The notes beneath the pieces are model-generated. The model made no database searches and had not been told where the DNA came from. It was given only the letters and a program-made list of their open reading frames with translations. Shown here one piece after another: positions 54,259 to 63,020 of a stretch of 64,000 bases of DNA (positions are counted from its first letter, which is position 1; each line of letters opens with the position of its first letter). Source of the DNA: Planococcus halocryophilus (GTDB lineage: Bacteria; Bacillota; Bacilli; Bacillales_A; Planococcaceae); assembly GCF_022489025.1 (NCBI RefSeq), contig NZ_JAKVTG010000001.1:62001-126000 (forward strand). The letters run 5' to 3'. A program made the translations under genes and the position numbers.

Positions 54259-55437
54259 TTGAACTTACAGCCGGTTTCTACCAATGAACGAATAAAAGCG
54301 ATTGACTTGATGAGAGGATTTTCGCTTTTAGGTATTTTACTTATTAATATGCTAGCTTTCCATTCACCGCTTTCCTATATAGACACTTACAAATGGTTTA
54401 ATGGGAGTGTGAATGAAGGAATCTATTTAGTGATTGATATTTTTATCCAAGCTAGTTTTTATCCATTGTTCGCTATGTTATTTGGCTATGGCTTAGCTAT
54501 GCAATACATGCGTGCAGAGGCTATAGGACGTCCCTTTATGCCGCTTGCAGTTAAGCGACTAATGGTACTCTTACTATTTGGCATTATTCATGCCTTTCTT
54601 ATCTGGTATGGGGATATTTTAATCACTTATGCCATTATGGGCTTTTTATTACTTGGCTTGATTCGACTTCCTTCTAGATGGCTAATGAGTTTGGGTGCAG
54701 TTATTTATGTGGTGCCTCACTTGTTAATGCTCGCGATTATGTTTATCGCGGCAGCTGCAGATCCGAATACTTATGTGGGCTATATGGAAATTGAAAATTC
54801 GATTCAATCGTACCAATCGGGTAATTTTGCAGAGATTTTCAGCCAACGATTGGCTGACTGGACTTACAGTAATAATATGATAGGCTTTGTGTTTTTAGCG
54901 TTTACCATCTTGCCTTTTCTTATGTTTGGAGCAGCTGCAGCTAAGTGGCAGTTAATTGAACGGACGCAAGAAAAGCGCAAAATTTGGATATTTTTAGCGG
55001 TTATTCCGCTGTTGATGGGCTTAGTTTTAAAAAGTACACCTTTTTTGTTTGACAAAAATTACGCTTTTGTCTATTTACAAGATTTATTTGGGGGACCCCT
55101 TGTAGCGGTTGGCTATGCGGCTTTGATTGCATTAATGGCTCAAAAAAGAAGCTTACAAAAGTTATTTTCACCAATAGCTAAAGTAGGGCGGATGTCAATA
55201 ACCACTTATATTACACAATCGATTTTAGCTACATTGATTTTTTATTCATACGGGTTAGGTTTGTATGGAAAAGTTGACTTGCTAACTGGAACATTGATTG
55301 CCTTCGGTATTTTTGTCGTTCAGTTAATTTTTGCAGAACTTTGGTTTGAAAAATTTTCACGTGGTCCACTTGAAATGATTTGGAGAAAATGGACTTACGG
55401 AAATAATTTCGAAAAAACTAACAATTCAAAACGCTGA
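54259..55437 (+). CDS. DUF418/YeiB-family membrane protein
   Basis: 392 residues with about ten helices: RIKAIDLMRGFSLLGILLINMLAF at the start is the YeiB/DUF418 signature (related to acyltransferase-3 and DUF1624 folds), and the C-terminal part GRMSITTYITQSILATLIFY ... LIFAELWFEKFSRGPLEMIWRKWTYG is the DUF418 domain itself. Function unknown. TTG start at 54259 with AGGAGG 6 bases upstream; the addA stop lies in that ribosome site, so translation is probably coupled. Confidence 0.85.
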   Translation: MNLQPVSTNERIKAIDLMRGFSLLGILLINMLAFHSPLSYIDTYKWFNGSVNEGIYLVIDIFIQASFYPLFAMLFGYGLAMQYMRAEAIGRPFMPLAVKRLMVLLLFGIIHAFLIWYGDILITYAIMGFLLLGLIRLPSRWLMSLGAVIYVVPHLLMLAIMFIAAAADPNTYVGYMEIENSIQSYQSGNFAEIFSQRLADWTYSNNMIGFVFLAFTILPFLMFGAAAAKWQLIERTQEKRKIWIFLAVIPLLMGLVLKSTPFLFDKNYAFVYLQDLFGGPLVAVGYAALIALMAQKRSLQKLFSPIAKVGRMSITTYITQSILATLIFYSYGLGLYGKVDLLTGTLIAFGIFVVQLIFAELWFEKFSRGPLEMIWRKWTYGNNFEKTNNSKR

Positions 55438-55480
55438 ATGTGTATAATGAATTCAACTACAGAAAAGGAGTGTTTGACGA

Positions 55481-56380
55481 ATGAAGCTGTTATCATTTCG
55501 CTACGAAGGAAAAGAAGGATTCGGACCAAAAGTTAAAAAGGAAGATGCTGTATGGGATTTAGTTGCGATTCAACAGCAATTAGAGGTCTTGCCTGCATTC
55601 CCTGCACAATTGATAGAAGGAATTCCACAAGGAATGGAGTTTGTCGAACAAATTCGTAAATTGACGGAAGCCGCTGTCCAATCTGACCGCTCTGAAGAAT
55701 TCAAACACTCATATGCAGAAATTGAATGGCTAGCTCCGATTTCAAAAACACCAAAAAATATTATTGCGATTGGCAAAAATTACGCAGATCATGCTAAAGA
55801 AATGGGCGGAGAAGCACCTACTGATTTGGTAGTTTTCACTAAGGCGTCTACTAGTATTTCAGCGGCCGGTGAAACCGTTTCAGTTCATAGCGACGTAACC
55901 GATTCGTATGACTATGAAGGTGAATTGGCTGTTGTTATCGGAAAAGCGGGTCATAAAATACCAAAACAAATGGCTTATGATTACGTTTTTGGTTATACCA
56001 TCGCAAACGATTTAACAGCGCGCGATATACAAGCTAAACACCAACAATATTTCCTTGGGAAAAGCTTGCCAGGTTCATGTCCAATTGGGCCATATATCGT
56101 AACAAAAGATGAAATACCTCAATCACAAAATTTATCGATTGTAACAAAAGTAAATGACGAGATTCGTCAAAACGGCAATACTGAAAACATGATTCGTCGT
56201 GTGGATGAACTAATTGCCGAAGTATCAAAATATGTGGCTTTAGAGCCAGGTGACATTTTGCTTACAGGTACACCTGCTGGAGTCGGCAAAGGTTTTACTC
56301 CACCGAAGTTTTTAAAAGCAGGCGATACGGTTAAAGTATCCATCGAATCAATTGGCACGCTCGTCACACATTTGTCATAG
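55481..56380 (+). CDS. yisK: Fumarylacetoacetate hydrolase-family protein YisK
   Basis: 299 residues. The FAH domain covers ~residues 90-299: NIIAIGKNYADHAKEMGG, DYEGELAVVIGKAGHKI (acidic metal ligands), TIANDLTARDIQ, GKSLPGSCPIGPYIVT and LLTGTPAGVGKGFTPPKFL. The family includes oxaloacetate decarboxylases and C-C hydrolases; B. subtilis YisK has oxaloacetate decarboxylase activity and affects cell shape, as I recall. Followed by yisL, as in B. subtilis. Confidence 0.88.
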   Translation: MKLLSFRYEGKEGFGPKVKKEDAVWDLVAIQQQLEVLPAFPAQLIEGIPQGMEFVEQIRKLTEAAVQSDRSEEFKHSYAEIEWLAPISKTPKNIIAIGKNYADHAKEMGGEAPTDLVVFTKASTSISAAGETVSVHSDVTDSYDYEGELAVVIGKAGHKIPKQMAYDYVFGYTIANDLTARDIQAKHQQYFLGKSLPGSCPIGPYIVTKDEIPQSQNLSIVTKVNDEIRQNGNTENMIRRVDELIAEVSKYVALEPGDILLTGTPAGVGKGFTPPKFLKAGDTVKVSIESIGTLVTHLS

Positions 56381-56448
56381 GATTATAGCTCTTGCCCCTG
56401 TCCTAGTTGTGCTAAACTAAAGAGGACATTATTAGAAGAGGTGAGATT

Positions 56449-56820
56449 TTGGGTATTTTAACAGACACTACACATTTACACATTACGACATGGGTTGTTG
56501 CTGTCATTTTGTTCTTAGTTGCAGCATTTATGCAACGCGATAGCAAAGGACGCAAGATTATGCACATGGTATTAAGATTGTTCTATGTCTTAATCATCAT
56601 TACAGGCTTAACGTTATTTATCGAATGGTCTTCTGCTGACCCTATGCTTTATGGCATCAAATTCCTATTGGGCGTATTGACGATTGGTATGATGGAAATG
56701 GTATTAGTTCGTTCGAAAAAACAAAAATCGGTTACGATGTTCTGGGCATTGTTTGCAGTCTTCTTATTTGCAACAATGTTTATCGGATTCATGTTGCCGG
56801 TTGGTATGGATTTCTTTTAA
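56449..56820 (+). CDS. yisL: UPF0344 membrane protein YisL
   Basis: 123 residues with four helices; the start (HLHITTWVVAVILFLVAAFM) and LYGIKFLLGVLTIGMMEMVLVRSKK are characteristic of YisL/DUF1516. Function unknown. TTG start at 56449 after AGAGGTGAG. Directly downstream of yisK and closed by a strong terminator. Confidence 0.88.
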   Translation: MGILTDTTHLHITTWVVAVILFLVAAFMQRDSKGRKIMHMVLRLFYVLIIITGLTLFIEWSSADPMLYGIKFLLGVLTIGMMEMVLVRSKKQKSVTMFWALFAVFLFATMFIGFMLPVGMDFF

Positions 56821-56825
56821 GCAAG

Positions 56826-56857
56826 TAGACAGGTGCACCGCGCACCTGTCTTTTTCT
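56826..56857 (+). terminator. yisL terminator
   Basis: Perfect stem AGACAGGTGC / GCACCTGTCT (56827-56836 / 56842-56851), loop ACCGC, then TTTT. Confidence 0.9.
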
Positions 56858-56995
56858 TTGGCAAATTTCACAGTTTAGACGAAACTCAAGCAAGTTACTA
56901 GCGAAAAGCTAACTTTACATGGCAGTAAAAGCCGGAGTTTGATAAAATGAACCGGGTAGAACGCAATGACGACCTCATTGAAGGAGGATATCAGA

Positions 56996-58456
56996 TTGAA
57001 AGCAAAATGGATTTCGAGCATGATCACGGCAGTATTGCTGTTGACAATCGTTCAACCAGCATACGCTGAAAAAGAGTATGAATTAAAAGATGAACTTATT
57101 TATGATGTATTAGTCGACCGTTATTTTAACAAAAAAATCGATAATGATTATGAAGTAAATGCATTAGACCCTACAACTTTTAACGGGGGCGATTTTGATG
57201 GAATGTCCAGTGAACTTTTATTTGTGAAAGACATGGGCTTTACGGCTCTTTCAATAGGATCTGTATTTTCAACAGAAACTTACGATGGAAAAAAAGTGTT
57301 AGACTATACACAGTTTGAGCGCCATTTTGGGACAAAAGAAGAATTTCAAACATTGGTAGAAGAAATTCATGAACAGGATATGAAAGTAATTGTAGATATC
57401 CCAACTCAACAAGTGAGTGCTAATCACATTTGGACAGTTGAAAACCCTCAATGGTTTACAGAAAATGAAGATGGCAGTTTAGCTCTAGATACTGCAAACT
57501 CAGAAGTTCAAAAAGCATTCATCACTACCTTTACAGAATTTAATGAAACTTATCAAGTGGATGGTTTCCGACTGCAAGATGCAGATAAAGTAAATCCACA
57601 GTTTGTGCGTGATTTTTCTAAAGCAATGAAAGACATTCGTCCGAGTTATATTTTAAGTGATCGTGAAATGGAAGAAACAGCTGGATTTGACGCAGTCGTT
57701 ATTCCGGGTGTTGAAGAAGCTTTACGTGCAGCTTATAAGAATTTCGATCAAGATTTGACTGGTATTAAGAGCATTATGAAGCAAAGTGAAAATCAGCTAA
57801 TCCAAGTAGATTCATTATTAGGTTCTCGATTTACGTCAGACATTGTAGATGAAAAAGGGTTTCCACCAACACGTTGGAAATTGTTATTAACGCAATTGCT
57901 AACAATGCCGGGAATTCCAGTGATTCAATACGGGTCAGAATCAGCAATGAACGGCGTAACGCCATCTGAATCTCATCAAATTTTGGATATGGCAGTAGAT
58001 AAAGAATTAGTTGACCATATTACGAATTTGACCTCATTGCGCAATTCATCAGAAGCATTACGGACGGGAAAAGTAGAAGTTTTGCATGATGAAGATGGCT
58101 GGCTCGTTTATAAGCGTTCAAATGACGACGAAGCTTGGGTTATCGCTATTAACAATTCCTCATCGACCAAAACTCTTAATTTGTCAGCTGATGTGATTGG
58201 GGAAAATCAAGAATTGCGAGGCTTGTTTGAAAGTGATATTGTCCGCCAAGAAGACGGTGGAGATTATCGTGTGACGCAAGACCGTGAAATTGCGGAAGTT
58301 TTCCATGTTACAGAAGAAACAAAACTAAATACGGCTTACATCGCAACACTAGCTATTATGTATATCGTGTTTATGCTATTCCTATGGTTTGTATGGAGAA
58401 AAGGCAAACAACGTAAAGCAGATGCTGCAAAACAAAAAACAACTGAACGGAAATAA
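56996..58456 (+). CDS. Membrane-anchored GH13-like protein, catalytically degenerate
   Basis: 486 residues from a TTG with GGAGG 8 bases upstream. Signal peptide ending AYA (residues ~1-24), an alpha-amylase-like barrel, and a C-terminal anchor (TAYIATLAIMYIVFMLFLWFVW) followed by a basic tail. The fold is clear: LIYDVLVDRYFNKK, FNGGDFDGM, LDYTQFERHFGTKEEFQTLV, MKVIVDIP, PGIPVIQYGSE. But the four catalytic regions are altered: region I reads DIPTQQ (usual D..xNH), region II GFRLQ has Gln194 at the nucleophile Asp, region III ILSD has Asp222 for the acid Glu, and region IV has Arg278-Phe279 for His-Asp. It is probably a non-hydrolysing, perhaps glycan-binding, surface protein; other GH13 genes are not nearby. 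Confidence 0.85.
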   Translation: MKAKWISSMITAVLLLTIVQPAYAEKEYELKDELIYDVLVDRYFNKKIDNDYEVNALDPTTFNGGDFDGMSSELLFVKDMGFTALSIGSVFSTETYDGKKVLDYTQFERHFGTKEEFQTLVEEIHEQDMKVIVDIPTQQVSANHIWTVENPQWFTENEDGSLALDTANSEVQKAFITTFTEFNETYQVDGFRLQDADKVNPQFVRDFSKAMKDIRPSYILSDREMEETAGFDAVVIPGVEEALRAAYKNFDQDLTGIKSIMKQSENQLIQVDSLLGSRFTSDIVDEKGFPPTRWKLLLTQLLTMPGIPVIQYGSESAMNGVTPSESHQILDMAVDKELVDHITNLTSLRNSSEALRTGKVEVLHDEDGWLVYKRSNDDEAWVIAINNSSSTKTLNLSADVIGENQELRGLFESDIVRQEDGGDYRVTQDREIAEVFHVTEETKLNTAYIATLAIMYIVFMLFLWFVWRKGKQRKADAAKQKTTERK

Positions 58457-58496
58457 AACAGGAAGAAAAAGCGATTCGCTTTTTCTTCCTGTTTTT
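58455..58496. terminator. Bidirectional terminator, GH13-like / CoA-disulfide reductase
   Basis: 19-bp perfect stem (58455-58473 / 58477-58495) flanked by A- and T-runs; serves both converging genes. Confidence 0.92.
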
Positions 58497-58503
58497 GATT
58501 TTT

Positions 58504-59841
58504 TTAGTTGTCATTAATGGCTTTATAACCAACCATATTGATTGGATCTTTTGGCGATGAATAAGGAGGTGCATAGCACAGCTCTAACGCCTGCAAATCA
58601 TCAATAGTTAAGCCTGCATAAATAGCAGTGACAATGACGTCGATGCGTTTATCGACGCCTTTTCCACCAATGCATTGCGCGCCTAAAATCTTTCTCGTTT
58701 GTGGATTGTAATGAACTTTTAAAGTGATTTTAGAATGATCAGGGTAATAGCCAGCATTTGAAATTCCGTTATGAGTCACTGTAGCATATTCTAAATTCTT
58801 ATCTTTGATGGTTTTTTCATTCAACCCAGTCATAGCAGCAGTTAATGAAAAAATCTTTAAGACAGAAGTTCCAAGTAATCCTTTTTTCGCTATTTTATCT
58901 CCTAAGATATGGCGTGCTGCGATAAATGCTTGTCGATGGGCAGGAGAGGCGAGTGGTACTCTTTTTGGAGCTCCTGTCACCATATCAAAATTTTCAGAAG
59001 CATCGCCAATTGCATAAATCGAAGGATCATCTGTTTGCATGAATTCATTTGTTTGAATGCCGCCAGTTTCACCAATTTTTAATCCAGCTTTTACAGCAAG
59101 TCCCGTATTGGGTCTTAACCCTACACTCATAATGATAAAGTCAGCGTGTAACTCAATGCCATTCGATAGTTTAATGGTTTTGCCATCAGTTTTTACCATC
59201 TCTGTACCAGTTAGAAGTTTGACGCCTTGAACGGCCAATTCTTTTTCGATCATCAACGAGATGTCTGTATCTAAAATAGACATAATAGCGGGCGACCGAT
59301 GAACGAGTGATACGTCCAATCCAAGATTTTTTAGATTTTCTGCCATTTCAAGACCGATAAATCCACCACCCGAAACTATGCAACTTTCAGGTTTTTTGTT
59401 TTTGATAAAGCGATCAATCCGTTGCATGTCTTCAAAATTACGCAAAGTGAAAACCTGAGAAGAATCGAGCCCATCAATTTTCGGAACTATCGCAGAACCA
59501 CCGGGTGCCAAGATTAAGGCATCATAAGTCTCTTCAAATTGGTCGCCGGTTTCCAAGTTTTGCACAAGAACTTTCTTAGTGGCTCTGTCAATTTCTTTTA
59601 CTTCGTGTCCGAGCTTTACATCAATATCGCGTTTTTTCTTAAATTTCTCTGGATTTGTTAAAACGATTGACTGTTCGTCTTCGATTACATCTCCAATGAC
59701 ATATGGAGTTCCACATGCTGCATAAGACATCGTGGAATCCCGGTCAAAAACAACTATTTGGACATCCGGATTATAAAATCGAAGTTGACCCGCAGCTGTG
59801 GCGCCTCCGCCGACAGCCCCTACAATGACTATTTTTTTCAA
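58504..59841 (-). CDS. CoA-disulfide reductase / NADH oxidase-family flavoprotein
   Basis: 445 residues. N-terminal FAD motif VIVGAVGGGATAAGQLR; redox-active single Cys in MSYAACGTPYVIGD (the SxxxCGxPY motif of CoA-disulfide reductases); NAD site SCIVSGGGFIGLEMAENL; C-terminal dimer domain with Tyr-containing LCYAPPYSSPKDP. It reduces CoA disulfide or sulfur species with NAD(P)H; no C-terminal rhodanese domain is fused. TTG start at 59841 with AGGAG upstream. Last gene of a leftward group after the HAD and DegV genes. Confidence 0.85.
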   Translation of the reverse strand: MKKIVIVGAVGGGATAAGQLRFYNPDVQIVVFDRDSTMSYAACGTPYVIGDVIEDEQSIVLTNPEKFKKKRDIDVKLGHEVKEIDRATKKVLVQNLETGDQFEETYDALILAPGGSAIVPKIDGLDSSQVFTLRNFEDMQRIDRFIKNKKPESCIVSGGGFIGLEMAENLKNLGLDVSLVHRSPAIMSILDTDISLMIEKELAVQGVKLLTGTEMVKTDGKTIKLSNGIELHADFIIMSVGLRPNTGLAVKAGLKIGETGGIQTNEFMQTDDPSIYAIGDASENFDMVTGAPKRVPLASPAHRQAFIAARHILGDKIAKKGLLGTSVLKIFSLTAAMTGLNEKTIKDKNLEYATVTHNGISNAGYYPDHSKITLKVHYNPQTRKILGAQCIGGKGVDKRIDVIVTAIYAGLTIDDLQALELCYAPPYSSPKDPINMVGYKAINDN

Positions 59842-59855
59842 CGTCTATTCAGCTC

Positions 59856-60707
59856 CTATTCGATCTTATTAAGGAAAAATAATGCCAAGGTTCCCGGTCC
59901 AGTATGTGCAGCAATAACAGAACCAATCATATGAACTTCAACTTCTTTAGGGTTAAAATGTTGCTCAATTTCCTGTTTTAAGATTGTAGCAAACTCTTCG
60001 TCATCGCCATGACTAATGGCGATTGTTTGTTGATCTAATTGGCTACCACGTTCTTTCATTAATTCAATCATGCGCTTAACAATTTTTTTACGTCCTCGTA
60101 GTTTTTCAATTGGCACTAACTTTCCATCTTCTACATGAAGTAATGGTTTGATGTTTAATAATCCACCAACAAATGCGCTGCCTTTAGAGATTCGACCACC
60201 TTTAGCCATGTAATCCAAGTCTTCTACAGTAAAGAGGCTTTCTAAATGGTCTGCCATAAAACGAACTTTCTCAAGAATCGTTTTAAGAGAGTGACCATCA
60301 GAGCGAAGTTTTACAGCTTCTTTTACTAACAATCCGTATCCTAGCGAAGCAGCTTTAGAATCTATTATGGTCAATTTTAAGTCTGGATAATCCTCACGTA
60401 CTTGATCTGCTACCATTACCGCTGTGCTATAAGTACCTGACAATTCAGAAGAAAATGCGAGATAAAAACCTTCTTCATTTGCGATGGCTAGTTGTTCAAA
60501 AGCCTTTAGCATTTCTTCAGGTGACACTTGCGACGTTTTTGGTTGATTGCCAGCGCGAATTGCATCAAATACTTTAATAGATTGAATGCCGCGAATATCT
60601 TCATAATCTTGATCTCCGATATGTACGCGTAAGGGGAATAAAACTACGTCTTCGTTTTCAAAAAAATCTTTAGGTAAATCAGATGCGCTATCAGCGAATA
60701 ACCTCAT
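59856..60707 (-). CDS. yitS: DegV/FakB-family fatty acid-binding protein, second copy
   Basis: 283 residues from the ATG at 60707, which has GGAGG 7 bases upstream; a TTG at 60713 is too close to that site. Motifs: LFADSASDLPKDFF, LAFSSELSGTYSTA (fatty-acid contact loop), FTVEDLDYMAKGGRISKGS and VIAAHTGPGTLALF. Probably supplies fatty acids to FakA. The neighbours match the B. subtilis yitS-yitU-yitV-yitW group. It differs clearly from the copy at 30.0 kb, suggesting different fatty acid preference. Confidence 0.86.
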   Translation of the reverse strand: MRLFADSASDLPKDFFENEDVVLFPLRVHIGDQDYEDIRGIQSIKVFDAIRAGNQPKTSQVSPEEMLKAFEQLAIANEEGFYLAFSSELSGTYSTAVMVADQVREDYPDLKLTIIDSKAASLGYGLLVKEAVKLRSDGHSLKTILEKVRFMADHLESLFTVEDLDYMAKGGRISKGSAFVGGLLNIKPLLHVEDGKLVPIEKLRGRKKIVKRMIELMKERGSQLDQQTIAISHGDDEEFATILKQEIEQHFNPKEVEVHMIGSVIAAHTGPGTLALFFLNKIE

Positions 60708-60728
60708 AACCAATCCTCCTCTTTATAG

Positions 60729-61535
60729 TTAAAGCTTCAACCGGTCGATTAATAATTCAGCAATGCCATCTTCATTATTAGTTAATGTGATTTCGTTAGC
60801 AATATTTTTCAAAGGCGAGATGGCATTCCCCATAGCGACACCAACTCCTGCAAAGTCAATCATTTCTAAATCATTATCTTCATCACCAAAAGCGATAATG
60901 TTTTCTCTGCTAATGCCAAGAGATTTTGAAACACGGTCTAACCCGACGGCTTTACTCATACCACTTTTTACGATCTCGATAACATGCCAAGGAGCTCCCC
61001 AGCGACGGTGGTCGATAACTTCAGCATGAACCGAAGACAAGTGATCATGAATTTCCTGTACGCGTTCATACGGCGCGTGGATTAAAATAGAGGTTGGATC
61101 AGTTTTCAAGTAGTTGCGTAAATCGCCCGTTGTAATGGTTGGATCTCCAAACCTAAAGATGTCCATAAGTTGTTCATCATGTTGATGGACGTACACATCA
61201 TCTAAAACTTCGGCAACAATGTTGTGGAAGTTATAATTGTACATAGATTCAACCACTTCATGGACAACACCCAAATCGATTGGTGTGTGATGCATACCCC
61301 AGTGTTCATTGGTAGGATGATGGACAAACGCACCGTTAAAGTTGACGATTGGCGTTGTTAATCCCAATTCGTTATAGTAAGTTTCACTTGAGCGGTATGG
61401 TCGGCCAGTAGCAATCATGACTTCATGTCCCGCCTCCATTGCTTTATTTAAGGTCAGTTTTGTTTTAGGTGAAATAACTTTTTCATCTGTTAATAACGTT
61501 CCATCTAAATCCAGAACAATTAAATGTTTCTTCAT
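60729..61535 (-). CDS. yitU: HAD-superfamily (Cof-type) phosphatase, YitU-like
   Basis: 268 residues. Motif I LIVLDLDGTLLTDE, motif II region MIATGRPYRSS, Lys in the C-terminal part, and motif III IAFGDEDNDLEMIDFAGVGVAMGNA. Cof-type HAD enzymes hydrolyse sugar or flavin phosphates; B. subtilis YitU has been linked to riboflavin precursor dephosphorylation. First gene of the leftward group, divergent from the esterase gene. Confidence 0.85.
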   Translation of the reverse strand: MKKHLIVLDLDGTLLTDEKVISPKTKLTLNKAMEAGHEVMIATGRPYRSSETYYNELGLTTPIVNFNGAFVHHPTNEHWGMHHTPIDLGVVHEVVESMYNYNFHNIVAEVLDDVYVHQHDEQLMDIFRFGDPTITTGDLRNYLKTDPTSILIHAPYERVQEIHDHLSSVHAEVIDHRRWGAPWHVIEIVKSGMSKAVGLDRVSKSLGISRENIIAFGDEDNDLEMIDFAGVGVAMGNAISPLKNIANEITLTNNEDGIAELLIDRLKL

Positions 61536-61695
61536 ATAAATAGCCGTCTCCTTTCTATCTCTTACTAGTGTAGCGATAGAACAAGGGGTACGTCAAAAAA
61601 ATTGGTGAGTTCAAGTTTTATTATGGTTAAGAATTGGGGTTTGCTGGATAACTGGAAGATTGGTACGATTAGATAAGAGAAGGAAGTGAGTCAAA

Positions 61696-62463
61696 TTGAT
61701 AGTACAACGACAAATTTGGGGGCATATCCCGTTACTTCATATAACACCAGACCAAGACGAGCAATCTGAGTTACCAACGGTAGTATTTTTTCATGGACAC
61801 ATGAGTGCAAAAGAACATAACTTGCATTACGCCTATCAATTAGCTGAAAAGGGACTCCGGGTGATATTGCCAGATGCTCATCTTCACGGAGAACGAAGTG
61901 AAGGATTAGATGATGTTCAAATTAGTTTGCGATTTTGGGAAATCGTGTTGACTTCAATCGAAGAATTGACATTTCTACATGAGGAGTTACATAAGCAGAA
62001 CTTGGTTAAAGGAGAGGTAGGAGTAGGTGGCACTTCTATGGGTGGCATTACCACGATGGGAGCTATGACAATTTATCCTTGGATTCAAGCAGCTGCAGTT
62101 ATGATGGGGGCAGGAAATTACGTGGAATTGGCTCAAGCGCAAATGACGCAATACGAATCGCGAGGATTCCAATTGCCAATCAGTGAACAAGAAAGAGAAA
62201 AGATGTTTGCGACATTAGCGATGTTTGATAGTGTTAAGCATCAATCAAAATTCAATAACCGTCCCATTTATTTTTGGCATGGAGAACAAGATGTCACCGT
62301 ACCTTTTGAACCAACATACCGTTTATTCAAGAAACTTAAAATACAATACGAGGCAGTGCCCGAAAACATTGTTTTTCGTCGTGAACGAGAAGCAGGGCAC
62401 GCAGTAAGTCGAGCTGGTATGCTTGAAGCAACACATTGGTTTGCTAAACATTTAGCCGAATAA
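61696..62463 (+). CDS. yitV: Alpha/beta-hydrolase esterase, YitV-like
   Basis: 255 residues. Alpha/beta-hydrolase fold with VVFFHGHMSAKEHNLHYAYQLAEKG, LPDAHLHGER, nucleophile Ser in VGVGGTSMGGITTMG, Asp in FWHGEQDVTVPFE and His in EREAGHAVSRAG, completing the triad. Likely a small-ester hydrolase. TTG start at 61696 after AAGGAAGTGAG. Followed by yitW. Confidence 0.88.
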   Translation: MIVQRQIWGHIPLLHITPDQDEQSELPTVVFFHGHMSAKEHNLHYAYQLAEKGLRVILPDAHLHGERSEGLDDVQISLRFWEIVLTSIEELTFLHEELHKQNLVKGEVGVGGTSMGGITTMGAMTIYPWIQAAAVMMGAGNYVELAQAQMTQYESRGFQLPISEQEREKMFATLAMFDSVKHQSKFNNRPIYFWHGEQDVTVPFEPTYRLFKKLKIQYEAVPENIVFRREREAGHAVSRAGMLEATHWFAKHLAE

Positions 62464-62530
62464 TCGTGTCAATTCCATTTTCAGATGAAATTTGTTAAGA
62501 TGGTTGTAATAGTAAAGGGAGGGATTTTGA

Positions 62531-62839
62531 ATGGATCAAGATATGAAAGATAGCATGATGGGTGCTTTAGAAACTGTAATCGATCCCGAATTAGGAATTG
62601 ACATCGTCAATTTAGGGCTTATTTATGATGTAGTGTTGTCAGAAGACGGATTTGCAGTAGTTACCATGACATTAACGTCAATGGGCTGCCCAATGGGACC
62701 ACAAATTGTACAAATGGTGAAAACCGCGTTATATGAGCTACCAGAAGTGGAAGAAGTCGATGTAAAAATCGTTTGGCAGCCAGTATGGGGCAAAGAACAT
62801 ATGTCACGCTACGCAAAAATGGCACTTGGAGTTAGATAA
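62531..62839 (+). CDS. yitW: MIP18/DUF59 iron-sulfur assembly factor YitW
   Basis: 102 residues, almost entirely one DUF59 domain: MGALETVIDPELGIDIVNLGLIYDV, then MTLTSMGCPMGPQIV with the conserved Cys, and KIVWQPVWGKEHMS. Relatives (SufT, YitW) help mature Fe-S proteins. AAGGGAGGG precedes the ATG. Ends at a strong terminator. Confidence 0.92.
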   Translation: MDQDMKDSMMGALETVIDPELGIDIVNLGLIYDVVLSEDGFAVVTMTLTSMGCPMGPQIVQMVKTALYELPEVEEVDVKIVWQPVWGKEHMSRYAKMALGVR

Positions 62840-62849
62840 GTAATACACG

Positions 62850-62887
62850 AAAAACCTCACTGGAATTTATTCCAGTGAGGTTTTTTC
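62850..62887 (+). terminator. yitW terminator
   Basis: 15-bp perfect stem (62850-62864 / 62871-62885), loop ATTTAT, T-run. Confidence 0.92.
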
Positions 62888-62945
62888 TATATAATCAGCT
62901 AGTTGCAGGTAGCATAAATTAGAAAAAAATGGAGAGTCTTAATAA

Positions 62946-62974
62946 TTGCTTAATCTTAAAAAATTGACTATAAT
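62946..62974 (+). promoter_or_regulatory. SigA-type promoter of clpB-like gene
   Basis: TTGCTT at 62946-62951, 17-base spacer, TATAAT at 62969-62974. Transcription would start about at the CtsR operator. Confidence 0.6.
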
Positions 62975-62979
62975 TTAAT

Positions 62980-62997
62980 TAGTCAAAGATAGTCAAA
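62980..62997 (+). promoter_or_regulatory. CtsR operator
   Basis: AGTCAAAGATAGTCAAA at 62981-62997 is a direct heptad repeat that fits the CtsR consensus RGTCAAA-NAN-RGTCAAA except at the third spacer base. A further TTGACTA at 62964-62970 forms an inverted pair with TAGTCAA at 62980-62986. Position just after the -10 box suits repression of a Clp gene. Confidence 0.85.
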
Positions 62998-63020
62998 CTT
63001 TTATAAAAGGAGAGGTTGTT

